64,000 bases of DNA from Actinomycetes bacterium (GTDB lineage: Bacteria > Actinomycetota > Acidimicrobiia > Acidimicrobiales > JAJYXR01): contig JAJYXR010000030.1 in assembly GCA_021801795.1 (NCBI GenBank), positions 1 through 64,000 of the forward strand. Direction: 5' to 3'. The notes under the pieces were generated by a model, which worked only from the letters and a program-made list of their open reading frames with translations, did not search any database and had not been told where the DNA came from. The position numbers were made by a program, and so were the translations under genes. Below, one piece after another: positions 45,870-57,663 of the stretch. Positions within the stretch are counted from its first letter, which is position 1; each line of letters begins with the position of its first letter.

Positions 45870-47454
45870 GCATCTCCGGCGGCTGCCTGGCCCGCATGAG
45901 GGCTGCACATACCACACCTGCCAGCGCGACGAGACCGCCCACCACGAAGGCCTGACGGAACGATCCGAGGAGCACCGGGCCGTGCTCGTGGAGCCTCGCG
46001 GCTGCGCCTGACGCCTGTAGGGTCTGGAGAACCTGGATCCCAGCCACCACGCCTACCTGGGTCATGAGTTGCTGGGCTGCGCTGGCCATTCCGAGAGAGT
46101 GGTCGTGCACCGCGTTCGCCACTGCCGCGGCCAGGGGCGGCGAGGAGATTCCGAGACCTATCCCCGACAGCACCAGGGCAGCTTCCACCACGAGGATCCC
46201 CCCATGTGCAGGGGTGATCGCGAACACCACCATCGACGCGAGCACCGCCGTGCAGCCGATGATGGATCCAGCGCGCTCGCCGATCCTGCCGACCAGGTAA
46301 CCCGCAGCAGGGGCCACTAGCGAGTAGACCAGTGGCCTCGGGATGGACATGGCGCCCGCGGCGGCCTCCCCGTACCCGAACACCTGCTCGAAGACCAGTG
46401 GGGCGAGGAAGAATCCCCCCATGTAGGCGAAGTTCGAGAACACCTGCGCACCGATCGGGAAGGCGAAGTTCCTATCCCGCATGTAGGCGACAGGGATCAA
46501 CGGGGAGAGCGCACGCTTCTCCACCAGCACGAAGCTGGGAACCCCCACCAGGGCGACTGCCATCATCACCAGGACCAGCGGCGATCCCCAGCCCAGCTCC
46601 GGAGCACGGTTGAACCCCGCGAGGAGAGCCCCTACCGAGACGGTGAGCACCACCGCCCCCGGCCAGTCCATCCCGCTCCTGGCCATCCCGGACGGCACCT
46701 CGGGCACGGTGCCGTGCGGCAGGTCAGACCCTCGCTCGGCGCTCGGGCCAATGGATGACCTGGGTGCCTTTCCCGGCAGCACGATGGCCGCGACCAAGGT
46801 GGCCGCGACCAGCAGGGGCACCTGCATGACGAACATCGAGCGCCACCCGAAGGTCTCGATTAGAGGCCCTCCGACCGCTACCCCGATGACCGGCCCGCCC
46901 GCGCCCACGAGCGACCACCAGCCCATCGCCTTCACCCGATCCGCCCGGTCGAAGGCGACCAGCACCAGGGCCATGGAGGAGGCACCGACCCCGGCACCGA
47001 CCGCCCCGCCGAGCAGCCGGGCGACTATCAGGAAGCCTGCTCCAGGTGCCCAGATCGAGGCCAGGGCTACCGCGATGGCCCCGACCATACCGGCGAGATA
47101 GAGCCGGCGATGCCCCCAGGAATCACTCACCCTGCCGAGCAGTGGGGCGGCTACTGCGTAGCTGAGCATGGGTCCGGTCACCAGCCAGGTCACGGTGGCC
47201 ACCGAGGTGTGCAGCCCGGCTGCCACGCTGGGGAGCGCGACGACGAAGACGGTGAAGAGAAGGTTGTTCGCGAGCAGCCCCGCGAGGACCACCCACAGGA
47301 CCCACCACCGGTGTCCGCTGGCGGCCCTCAGCCCTGCCTCGGCAGCCTCCTGCCAGCGGACCAGGCGCTCCCAGGCATCCCGGTGCCCTCCGGTGCGGCC
47401 ACTCTCGCCCAGCGGACCACGGGGGGCTGAACCAGTGGCGTCAGCTCGTGACAT
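45859..47454 (-). CDS. MFS exporter, DHA2 (EmrB/QacA) type
   Basis: 531 residues with about 14 hydrophobic segments, the DHA2 number. N-terminal motifs fit: WLVTGPMLSYAVAAPLLGRVSDSWGHRRLYLAG (motif A with GRVSD and GHRR), and GGPVIGVAVGGPLIETFGWRSMFVMQVPL (motif C and following). It would export a drug or lipid-like compound with proton exchange. The N-terminal 50 residues are polar and cytoplasmic. It lies downstream of, and on the same strand as, the SDR and kinase genes. Confidence 0.9.
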   Translation of the reverse strand: MSRADATGSAPRGPLGESGRTGGHRDAWERLVRWQEAAEAGLRAASGHRWWVLWVVLAGLLANNLLFTVFVVALPSVAAGLHTSVATVTWLVTGPMLSYAVAAPLLGRVSDSWGHRRLYLAGMVGAIAVALASIWAPGAGFLIVARLLGGAVGAGVGASSMALVLVAFDRADRVKAMGWWSLVGAGGPVIGVAVGGPLIETFGWRSMFVMQVPLLVAATLVAAIVLPGKAPRSSIGPSAERGSDLPHGTVPEVPSGMARSGMDWPGAVVLTVSVGALLAGFNRAPELGWGSPLVLVMMAVALVGVPSFVLVEKRALSPLIPVAYMRDRNFAFPIGAQVFSNFAYMGGFFLAPLVFEQVFGYGEAAAGAMSIPRPLVYSLVAPAAGYLVGRIGERAGSIIGCTAVLASMVVFAITPAHGGILVVEAALVLSGIGLGISSPPLAAAVANAVHDHSLGMASAAQQLMTQVGVVAGIQVLQTLQASGAAARLHEHGPVLLGSFRQAFVVGGLVALAGVVCAALMRARQPPEMLRR

Positions 47455-47481
47455 CCCCGCCTCAGCGCCGCGACTGGCCGG

Positions 47482-48366
47482 CTAGCCGGCGATGTGGGGA
47501 ATCTGCTCTACCAGCTCCTCCACGCTGAAACGGCCGTCCTTCTCGATCGTGGCATCCATCGTCCAGGGTAGGAACACCCTGATGGTGCCACCCTGGATAT
47601 AGAACACCCTCCCTGTGACCTGGCAGTAGGTCGAGGCGAGGTAGCCGACCAGTGGCGACACGTTCGCGGGGTCCCAGATGTCGAAGCCACGGCCGTCTGG
47701 AGGGGGCTGGACCATCTCCTTCAGGCCAGGGGTCGACTCCGTCATCCGGGTCCGCGCTGCCGGGGCAATCGCGTTGACCCGTACCCCATAGCGTGAAAGC
47801 TCCTGTGCGGCTATGACGGTGAAGGCCGCTATACCAGCCTTGGCCGCCCCGTAGTTCGACTGTCCGGGGTTCCCGAGCAGCCCGGAGGTGGAGGAGGTGT
47901 TCACTACCCGGGCGTTCATCTCCTGGCCCGCCTTCGCCTGGGCCCGCCAGTAGGAAGCCGCATGGCGGGTGGGGACGAAATGACCCCGCAGGTGCACCCT
48001 CACGACGTCGTCCCAGTCCTCCTCGCCCATGTTCACAAGGACCCGATCCCGTAGTATCCCGGCGTTGTTCACGAGGGCGTGCAGGGCGCCAAAGGTGTCG
48101 ATGGCCTGGGCCACCAGAGACATCCCGCCCTTCCAGTCGGTCACGTCGTCGTAGTTCGCCACGGCCGTGCCGCCGGCCTCGGCGATCAGGTCCACCACCT
48201 GCTGGGCAGGTCTCTGGCGGTCCTCACCCGACGACCCATCCATGGCGGCTCCGGAGTCGTTCACCACCACCATCGCGCCTTGGGAGGCGAGAAGCAGGGC
48301 ATGGGCCCTGCCCAGGCCACGGCCTGCACCTGTGACTATCGCGACCCGACCGTCGAGCGCTCCCAT
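47482..48366 (-). CDS. Short-chain dehydrogenase/reductase (3-hydroxyacyl-CoA dehydrogenase-like)
   Basis: 294 residues. The cofactor site is TGAGRGLGR (12-20), then NNAG and the catalytic Ser (TSSTSG) and YGAAK (Tyr/Lys). The pattern ALVNNAGILRD and VNDSGAAMDG resembles the SDR part of peroxisomal-type multifunctional beta-oxidation enzymes, as in actinobacterial 3-hydroxyacyl-CoA dehydrogenases. This fits the lipid theme with SCP2. A GGGGGGA sequence precedes the ATG. The exact substrate is uncertain. Confidence 0.85.
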   Translation of the reverse strand: MGALDGRVAIVTGAGRGLGRAHALLLASQGAMVVVNDSGAAMDGSSGEDRQRPAQQVVDLIAEAGGTAVANYDDVTDWKGGMSLVAQAIDTFGALHALVNNAGILRDRVLVNMGEEDWDDVVRVHLRGHFVPTRHAASYWRAQAKAGQEMNARVVNTSSTSGLLGNPGQSNYGAAKAGIAAFTVIAAQELSRYGVRVNAIAPAARTRMTESTPGLKEMVQPPPDGRGFDIWDPANVSPLVGYLASTYCQVTGRVFYIQGGTIRVFLPWTMDATIEKDGRFSVEELVEQIPHIAG

Positions 48367-48463
48367 CAGTCCCCCCTAGCCTCGTCCACGCTCACACAGC
48401 CTACGCTCACGAGCAGCAGGCTACCGTTTTAGGGCGAGAGTGCCCGCTCCCTCGGCCTAGAGC

Positions 48464-50428
48464 TCACTGGGTGTAGAGCTCCACCGAGAGCCCCTGGCGG
48501 ATCCACTGGCCAGATGCTGGAAGCGTGTAGAAGACATGGCCGCCCGCTGGTCCATATACGCTGCCTGCCACCAGCCCCCTGGCAGACAGGGCTGAGACCG
48601 CCTGGCTGACGGTGTCGCCGTAGAGGTTGGGCACCTGGGCCATCGGGGGACCGAGCGAGGTGGCCACTGTGACCGTAGATCCCCAGGTGGCACTGGTGGG
48701 AGGGCTCCAGCTCACCACCTGACCGGCTGGCACCGAGGTCGAGTACTCCTCGGTGCAGGTCCCAGCTAGGTGGACCGAGGCAAGCAGGTGCTCGGCTCCC
48801 GTGCAGGTGGTGCCAGCCAGGTTCGGCACGCTGACGGTCGGAAGCCCGGCTGACACCACCACGGCTACCTGGGCTCCCCATAACGACTTCGAGTGCGGCT
48901 CCCAGGAGACCACCCGACCGGCGGGAACCGTAGTGGAGGTGGCTGTAGTGCACCTGGGCACCAGATGAGCGCTCACTAGCGCCTGGTCTACCGCCTGGCA
49001 GCCGGACAGGGTGGCCAGTGAAGGAACCCTGACCGGAGGCGGGCCGAGGGATACCACCGCGGACACATCGCTGCCCTCCTTCAGGGAGGTCCTCGCCCTG
49101 GGAAGCTGGGTGATCACAGAACCGGCCGGCAATAAGACGTCATACCGGCGCCCGGTGACCTTCACACCTAGATGCTCCCTCGCGAGGCTCGTCCTAGCGG
49201 CAGGCAGCGCCATGCCCGCGATGGCAGGCACCGGCCTGGAGGGCGTGAGCAGCTTCAGGCGGACCACCGCGTAGGCCCCGCCACCGGCCAGCACGGCTGC
49301 GACCACGAGGACCGCCACCGCGACCAGAACCCACCTGGGCACCCGGCGGCTCGTGCGGGACCCCACGTGGGCTGATCCCCGGAGCTGCCCCCTGGCGCCC
49401 CGAGGTACCGAGATGCCCCCACCGAGCATCCCCGGCTCCGAGAGGCCGTTCCCCGAACCAGTCTCCGGAGCTCCCTGCTCGCCAGTCGGACGCGACGACC
49501 CACCAGAGAGAAATGCGGTCCCGATCTCCGTCGCATCCGCCGCGGTGCCCATGACCTCCAGAGGACGCCTCTCTGGCTGGCTGAGCGGCAGCGGCTCCGG
49601 CTCGGGTAGCACGTTCCTCAGCTCACCGAGACGCTCGGCGAAAGCGGCAGCGTCCAGCCGCTCGTCGAGATCCGGGGAACCGGCCTCGGCCAGCAGCTCA
49701 CCGAGCCTCCCGAGGGAGTCCTCGACCGGCAGCCTGGCACCCACCCTCGCCATCAGCGTGGCAATGGTGGTGTCGGCGCTGAAGGGCACCCGGCCTGTAA
49801 CTGCCTCGTAGAGGACCAGGGCGAGCGCGTAGACGTCTGCCCTGCCGTCGAGGCTCCGGCCCTCTGCCTGCTCGGGGGCCGCGTAACGTGCCGTGCCCAG
49901 CACCGCGCCCTGGGGCTCCGTCCAGGCTGCCTCCGCGAGTGCCCGTGCCAGGCCGAAATCAGCTACCCGCAGCCGTCCTTCCTCGTCGAAGAGCAGGTTC
50001 GCCGGCTTCACGTCCCGGTGCACGAAACCACGCGCGTGGGCATAGGCAAGGGCTTCGGCAGCCTCGTATCCCACGGTGACGGCCTGCTCCACGCTCAGGA
50101 GGTGATGCGCGTCCAGCATCTCCCGAAGCGAACCCCCTCCCAGGTACTCGAGCACCAGGAATGGTCCATGGTCGTCCTCTCCCCAGTCGAATACCGCCAT
50201 AACATGGGGATGGTGCAGGGAGGCCGCGGCCTGGGCCTCCGCGCGGAAACGGCGCAGGAAGGCTCCGTCGGACGCCAGCGCCGGGTGGAGGAGCTTTATC
50301 GCCACCTGGCGGCGCAGCACCACATCGGAAGCCGCATACACCTGGCCAGACGCGCCAGCACCCAGCACCGACTCGAGGCGGTAGCGCTCGGCCAGGACGC
50401 GTCCGAGGAAGTCCGTAGTAGTGGTCAT
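48464..50428 (-). CDS. PASTA-domain serine/threonine protein kinase (PknB-like)
   Basis: 654 residues. The kinase domain (about 15-275) has the Gly loop GAGASGQV, Lys45 (VAIKLL), HRDVKPAN (Asp139), DFG (157-159) and the GTARYAAPEQ activation segment. A Pro/Ser/Gly linker leads to one transmembrane helix (about 366-390, WVLVAVAVLVVAAVLAGGGAYAVV). The outside part has four PASTA repeats ([73 protein letters not shown]), which bind muropeptides or lipid II. The middle repeats carry Cys pairs. An AAGGA sequence sits before the ATG. The pbpA/rodA neighbours of classical PknB are absent here. Confidence 0.95.
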   Translation of the reverse strand: MTTTTDFLGRVLAERYRLESVLGAGASGQVYAASDVVLRRQVAIKLLHPALASDGAFLRRFRAEAQAAASLHHPHVMAVFDWGEDDHGPFLVLEYLGGGSLREMLDAHHLLSVEQAVTVGYEAAEALAYAHARGFVHRDVKPANLLFDEEGRLRVADFGLARALAEAAWTEPQGAVLGTARYAAPEQAEGRSLDGRADVYALALVLYEAVTGRVPFSADTTIATLMARVGARLPVEDSLGRLGELLAEAGSPDLDERLDAAAFAERLGELRNVLPEPEPLPLSQPERRPLEVMGTAADATEIGTAFLSGGSSRPTGEQGAPETGSGNGLSEPGMLGGGISVPRGARGQLRGSAHVGSRTSRRVPRWVLVAVAVLVVAAVLAGGGAYAVVRLKLLTPSRPVPAIAGMALPAARTSLAREHLGVKVTGRRYDVLLPAGSVITQLPRARTSLKEGSDVSAVVSLGPPPVRVPSLATLSGCQAVDQALVSAHLVPRCTTATSTTVPAGRVVSWEPHSKSLWGAQVAVVVSAGLPTVSVPNLAGTTCTGAEHLLASVHLAGTCTEEYSTSVPAGQVVSWSPPTSATWGSTVTVATSLGPPMAQVPNLYGDTVSQAVSALSARGLVAGSVYGPAGGHVFYTLPASGQWIRQGLSVELYTQ

Positions 50429-50476
50429 GGTCCTTCACCAAGGCTACTGGCGCTATGTCACGAACTGGTGGACTCC

Positions 50477-53654
<3,178 letters not shown>

Positions 53655-53670
53655 GCCAACAGGCTAGAGC

Positions 53671-54819
53671 CTAGGAGCTTCGCCGTTTGCCTCTCAGGCG
53701 GCCTACCGCCTCGGGCACCACATCTAGGGCATGATCCACCTCTTCGGAGCGCGAGCCGTGACCGAGGGAGAAGCGCACGGCGCCACGAGCGAGACCCGGT
53801 GGGACGCCCATGGCCGCGAGCACGTGGCTCGGCTGGGTCGCGCCGCTGGCGCACGACGACCCAACGGAGGCCGCGACGCCCATCTGGTCGAGCAGCACCA
53901 GCAGCTCCTGAGCCTCCACCCCCTCGATGCATAGATGGCAGGAGCCAGGAACCTTGTGTGAACGTCCCGACTCTCCCTCACCGGTCTCGACCACACCCTC
54001 CAGGGCTGCCCTGAGACCATCGGCCAGGCGATCGCGTAATGCACCGACACGTGCTGCCTCGCTGGCACGCCTCGACGCAGTCGCCCTGAGGGCAGCCGCC
54101 ATGCCTGCTATCGCCGCGACGTCCTGCGTGCCGGGTCGCAGGTCGCGCTCCTGGGACCCCCCGAAACCCCTGGGCACGATACCCTCCACGCTGCCCCTGA
54201 TGGCGAGGATGCCGGCTCCCTTGGGACCCTGGAACTTATGAGCGCTGAGCGACACCAGGTCCACGTCTCTCGACAGCTCTGCCAGATCCAGCCAGGGAGC
54301 CGCATGCACCGCATCGGTGTGCACCACCGCACCAGGAGCAAGCTCCCTCACCAGCGAGACAGCTTCTGCAAGGGGCTGGACCACACCTACCTCGTTGTTC
54401 GCCGCCATCAGCGAGACCAGACCGACCGAGGGATCGAGCAGGCTGGCCAGGGCATCGAGATCGACCACGCCGTTCGGAGCTACCGGCACGATCCGCGCCC
54501 CCAGGTGCTCGGAGGCTCGCAGGACCGCCGGGTGCTCCACCGCGGAGCAGACCACCGGACCGGGCCTGGAGGCTGCAGCGCCGAGCACGGCCAGGTTGTC
54601 CGCCTCGGTGCCTCCACTGGTGAAGACGATCTCGCCTGGTTCGAAGCCGGTCCACGCCGCCACCTCCTCACGGGCCTGCTCGAGGATGTCGCGCGCCCGG
54701 CGCGCCTCGGCGTGGTGACCCGACGGGTTCCCGTAGACGTTCGCCAGGACGTCGGTCATGCAGTCCAGTGCCTCCGCGCACATAGGAGTGCTCGCGGCAT
54801 GGTCCAGGTAGGCCAGCAC
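53671..54819 (-). CDS. Cysteine desulfurase (NifS/IscS family)
   Basis: 382 residues, class V PLP enzyme. It removes sulfur from cysteine as an enzyme persulfide. Features: YLDHAASTPM, NPSGHHAEAR, GGTEADNLAVLG, HTDAVHA, the PLP lysine Lys195 (SAHKFQGPKG) and the reactive Cys323 (SSCASG). It sits 16 bp upstream of mnmA, the usual partner, so sulfur delivery for tRNA thiolation is the likeliest role; it may also feed iron-sulfur cluster assembly. Starts with GTG. Confidence 0.95.
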   Translation of the reverse strand: MLAYLDHAASTPMCAEALDCMTDVLANVYGNPSGHHAEARRARDILEQAREEVAAWTGFEPGEIVFTSGGTEADNLAVLGAAASRPGPVVCSAVEHPAVLRASEHLGARIVPVAPNGVVDLDALASLLDPSVGLVSLMAANNEVGVVQPLAEAVSLVRELAPGAVVHTDAVHAAPWLDLAELSRDVDLVSLSAHKFQGPKGAGILAIRGSVEGIVPRGFGGSQERDLRPGTQDVAAIAGMAAALRATASRRASEAARVGALRDRLADGLRAALEGVVETGEGESGRSHKVPGSCHLCIEGVEAQELLVLLDQMGVAASVGSSCASGATQPSHVLAAMGVPPGLARGAVRFSLGHGSRSEEVDHALDVVPEAVGRLRGKRRSS

Positions 54820-54843
54820 CCACTCGATCCTAGGGCTGGCCGT

Positions 54844-55347
54844 TCAGGGCTGGCCCACCATTATCACCACCGCCACCAGGAAGACCGCGCAGAGGAAGGC
54901 ACTAGAAGCCGCCACACGCAGGCAGGTGCCCCTTAGCTTTACGCCACCGGCCTCCTCCTCCCATGACGAGCTCACCGCCTGCTGGATCCGGCGCTCCCCC
55001 GGCCAGACGACCAGCTCCGCCACCACAGCTGCCGTCGTCCAGAGCCCCAGCCCGATCAGGACGAAGGTGTCGGAGAAGCCGAACGCGTGCTTCGAGGCCA
55101 GGACGAGCGACACGCCGAATACGGGGACGAGGAACAGAACCCTACCGAGCCAGTTCACTCCGGGGCGGAAGTAGCGGCGGACCGAGTCCGCGCTCTGCGA
55201 GCCTGGCCCTAGGCGCGCCCTCCAGGCCTGCACCCCGGTTACCGCGATGGCGCCGAATCCTATGAGCGCGCTCCCCATGTGCGCGACCAGCAGGAGGTCG
55301 AACACTGGTCCGGTTGGCGGAGATACCTTCCCTATGAGCACCGGCAC
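54844..55347 (-). CDS. Four-helix membrane protein (DUF2269-like)
   Basis: 167 residues, GTG start. Four hydrophobic segments are seen: PVFDLLLVAHMGSALIGFGAIAVTGV, WLGRVLFLVPVFGVSLVLA, TFVLIGLGLWTTAAVVAELVV and ASSAFLCAVFLVAVVIMV. A conserved His in the first helix and length fit DUF2269-type proteins. Function unknown. It lies 24 bp upstream of the desulfurase on the same strand. The 237 bp to galT are divergent and contain an AT-rich patch. Confidence 0.65.
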   Translation of the reverse strand: MPVLIGKVSPPTGPVFDLLLVAHMGSALIGFGAIAVTGVQAWRARLGPGSQSADSVRRYFRPGVNWLGRVLFLVPVFGVSLVLASKHAFGFSDTFVLIGLGLWTTAAVVAELVVWPGERRIQQAVSSSWEEEAGGVKLRGTCLRVAASSAFLCAVFLVAVVIMVGQP

Positions 55348-55550
55348 AGCCGACTGGTTTAGCCGCTACTGCCATGCACTGCTGGTCACCCAATGATTCT
55401 GTGCAACATTTGATGGAACACTGAGGGTGGTATGCACCTATGTTCGGCTGGGGAGGCACTACGGTGGAGATGTGATGCCCATGAGCTCAACATCTCTAGG
55501 TGGCAGTAGCTGCCGGACGTCCCTCCATGACGCCTGACCTGCGTCGTCCC

Positions 55551-55591
55551 ATGACGGGGCCGCGCTGATGACGGGGCCGCGCTGATGACGG
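55551..55591 (+). repeat. 17-bp tandem repeat carrying the galT start codon
   Basis: Unit ATGACGGGGCCGCGCTG at 55551 and 55568, then the first 7 bases ATGACGG again at 55585, the galT ATG. The three ATG codons fall in three different frames. Confidence 0.92.
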
Positions 55592-56589
55592 CCGGGATCG
55601 CCCCGTCTAACCAGCTACGCCTCGATCCGTTGACGGGTCGTTGGGTAGTGGTGAGCACCGAACGCGGCGAGCGACCATTCGCGTTCTCTCCGTGCTCTAC
55701 GCAGGTCCAGGCCGATCCCGCCAGACCGTGTCCCTTCTGCCCCGGCAACGAGGAGTCCACCCCGCCGGCGCTGGAAACATACGGCCCTTCGGGAGGATGG
55801 CTGGTCCGGGTGGTGCCCAATCTCTACCCCGCCTTCGCCGGTGACCACCTCTTCGTGGTGGACCACCGGGGACCTGTCTTCACGCAGGCAGTTGCCGGCG
55901 GCATCCACGAGGTGCTGGTGCTCTCACCCGAGCACACCACCGGCTGGGACCGGCTGAGCGCCGAGCAGTCAGGCCTGGTGATGGCTGCCATACGTGACCG
56001 GATAGAGGAGCATTCCGCCATACCAGGTCTGCGCTACAGCCAGGCCATAGTGAACTCGGGCCGTGAGGCTGGCGCCTCCATCGAGCATCCACACGGCCAG
56101 CTTCTCGGTATGTCATTCGTGCCACGAGAGCTGGCCGAGGAGCAAGCCGGCTTCGCCCGCTTCACGGGAAGATGCCTGCTGTGCACCTCGGCAGACGCCG
56201 AAGAGGATGCGAGACACCGTGTCGTCTACGCCGACGAGAGGGTTCTGGTGCTGTGCCCCTTCTGGAGCGGTGTTCCCTTCGAGATGCTCGTCATACCCCG
56301 TAGCCATGACGCACACCTGCAGAGGGCCGCCACCGAGGACCTGGTGGCGGTGGGCAGGTCGATCCAGAAGGTCCTTGCCCAGCTGAAGCAGCGGTTCGAC
56401 CAGGTCGCCTATAACGTGGTGTTCCACTCCGCGCCCTACCGGGCCGACGAGCCATATCACTGGCACGTCCACATCTGGCCGAAGCTCACCACGCTTGCCG
56501 GCTTCGAGCTCGGTACCGGAGTCCTCATAAACGTGGTCGCCCCCGAGCAGGCTGCAGAGGAGCTGCGCGTCGGCGTACCGGTCGGCTAG
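55585..56589 (+). CDS. galT: Galactose-1-phosphate uridylyltransferase
   Basis: 334 residues. It exchanges UMP between UDP-glucose and galactose-1-phosphate (Leloir pathway). A zinc Cys pair is in CPFCPGNE, and the catalytic His is in HPHGQ (168-172). A second histidine region is HWHVHIWPKL. No galK or galE is near. There is no SD; three ATG codons in a tandem repeat precede the frame. The GH2 glycosidase at 17.8 kb could supply galactose but this is speculation. Confidence 0.93.
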   Translation: MTAGIAPSNQLRLDPLTGRWVVVSTERGERPFAFSPCSTQVQADPARPCPFCPGNEESTPPALETYGPSGGWLVRVVPNLYPAFAGDHLFVVDHRGPVFTQAVAGGIHEVLVLSPEHTTGWDRLSAEQSGLVMAAIRDRIEEHSAIPGLRYSQAIVNSGREAGASIEHPHGQLLGMSFVPRELAEEQAGFARFTGRCLLCTSADAEEDARHRVVYADERVLVLCPFWSGVPFEMLVIPRSHDAHLQRAATEDLVAVGRSIQKVLAQLKQRFDQVAYNVVFHSAPYRADEPYHWHVHIWPKLTTLAGFELGTGVLINVVAPEQAAEELRVGVPVG

Positions 56590-56613
56590 ACCTGGCCGTC
56601 GGCTGAACCCTGC

Positions 56614-57663
56614 TCAGCCTCCGAAGAGGCCTGCCACGTCGTGGTAGAGGCCCAGATCAAGTGTCCTGGAGGGTCCCAGCGCCACCGCTATGGGAACACG
56701 CACGATGTGCCCCGCCTGCAGCGCCACCATGGAACCGAACTCTCCGTCGTGGACCGCCTGCACGGCCTCTACGCCGAAACGGGTGGCCAGGACCCGGTCA
56801 TAAGCCGTGGGAGTGCCGCCTCGCTGGATGTGCCCGAGGATGGTGACCCGCGACTCGTAACCGGTCCGGCGCTCTATCTCTTCGGCCAGCCAGTTCCCTA
56901 TCCCGCCCAGCCGGGCATGGCCGAAGGCGTCGGGGGACCCGCCTGACACCGCACGGCGGGCCGACTCCAGGTCCCCTGGTGCTGCGGGCAGCGCTCCCTC
57001 GGAGACGACCACTATGGACGAGAACTGGCCACCGTCGTGACGGCGACGGAGCCTCTGGCAGACCTCGTCGAGGTCGAAGGCCAGCTCGGGTACGAGTATG
57101 TCGGCTGCTCCGCCGGCGATGCCCGCATAGGTGGCGATCCATCCCGCATTACGACCCATCACCTCGCAGACGATCACCCGGTGATGGGACTCTGCCGTGG
57201 TCCGCAGCCGGTCGATGGCTTCGGTGGCGGTCTGGACGGCGGTGTCGAAACCGAAGGTCACCTCGGTACCGGGCAGGTCGTTGTCTATGGTCTTCGGAAC
57301 CCCGACCACCGGAGTACCTGATGCAGCCAGGCGCGCCGCCACTCCCAGAGTGTCCTCACCGCCAATGGCTATCAAGGCATCTATGCCGTTGGACTCGATA
57401 GCCGCCGCGACGCGACCAGGACCGCCTTCTATGGCGAACGGGTTCGTCCTCGAGGTTCCCAGGATGGTGCCACCCAGGGTGAGGATGTCCCTGCATTCCC
57501 CTACCGTCAGCTCGCGTGCGGTTCCATCGATCAACCCACGCCAGCCGTCTGCGAAGCCGACCGCGCTGTCACCGTAGAGGACCGATCCGGATATCACGAC
57601 GGCCCTTATGACAGCGTTCAGGCCGGGGCAGTCTCCGCCGCCGGTGAGGAGCCCGAGCCTCAT
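56614..57663 (-). CDS. pfkA: 6-phosphofructokinase, predicted pyrophosphate-dependent type
   Basis: 349 residues. Phosphorylates fructose-6-phosphate. The nucleotide loop is GGGDCPGLNAVIR; the substrate loop PKTIDNDLPGT, MGRNAGWIA and the sugar-phosphate His in GHIQRGG are present. The two residues that separate donor types are Asp104 (GGEDTLG) and Lys124, the combination known from PPi-dependent enzymes such as that of Amycolatopsis, rather than Gly104/Gly124 of ATP-PFK. Its ATG overlaps the stop of the maltokinase-like gene (ATGA), so it ends the treS operon. Confidence 0.9.
   Translation of the reverse strand: MRLGLLTGGGDCPGLNAVIRAVVISGSVLYGDSAVGFADGWRGLIDGTARELTVGECRDILTLGGTILGTSRTNPFAIEGGPGRVAAAIESNGIDALIAIGGEDTLGVAARLAASGTPVVGVPKTIDNDLPGTEVTFGFDTAVQTATEAIDRLRTTAESHHRVIVCEVMGRNAGWIATYAGIAGGAADILVPELAFDLDEVCQRLRRRHDGGQFSSIVVVSEGALPAAPGDLESARRAVSGGSPDAFGHARLGGIGNWLAEEIERRTGYESRVTILGHIQRGGTPTAYDRVLATRFGVEAVQAVHDGEFGSMVALQAGHIVRVPIAVALGPSRTLDLGLYHDVAGLFGG

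Noticed and set aside
55467..55496. GAGATGT...ACATCTC inverted repeat upstream of galT
   Set aside because: The 16-bp centre is long and includes another palindrome; no promoter fits around it, so an operator cannot be supported.
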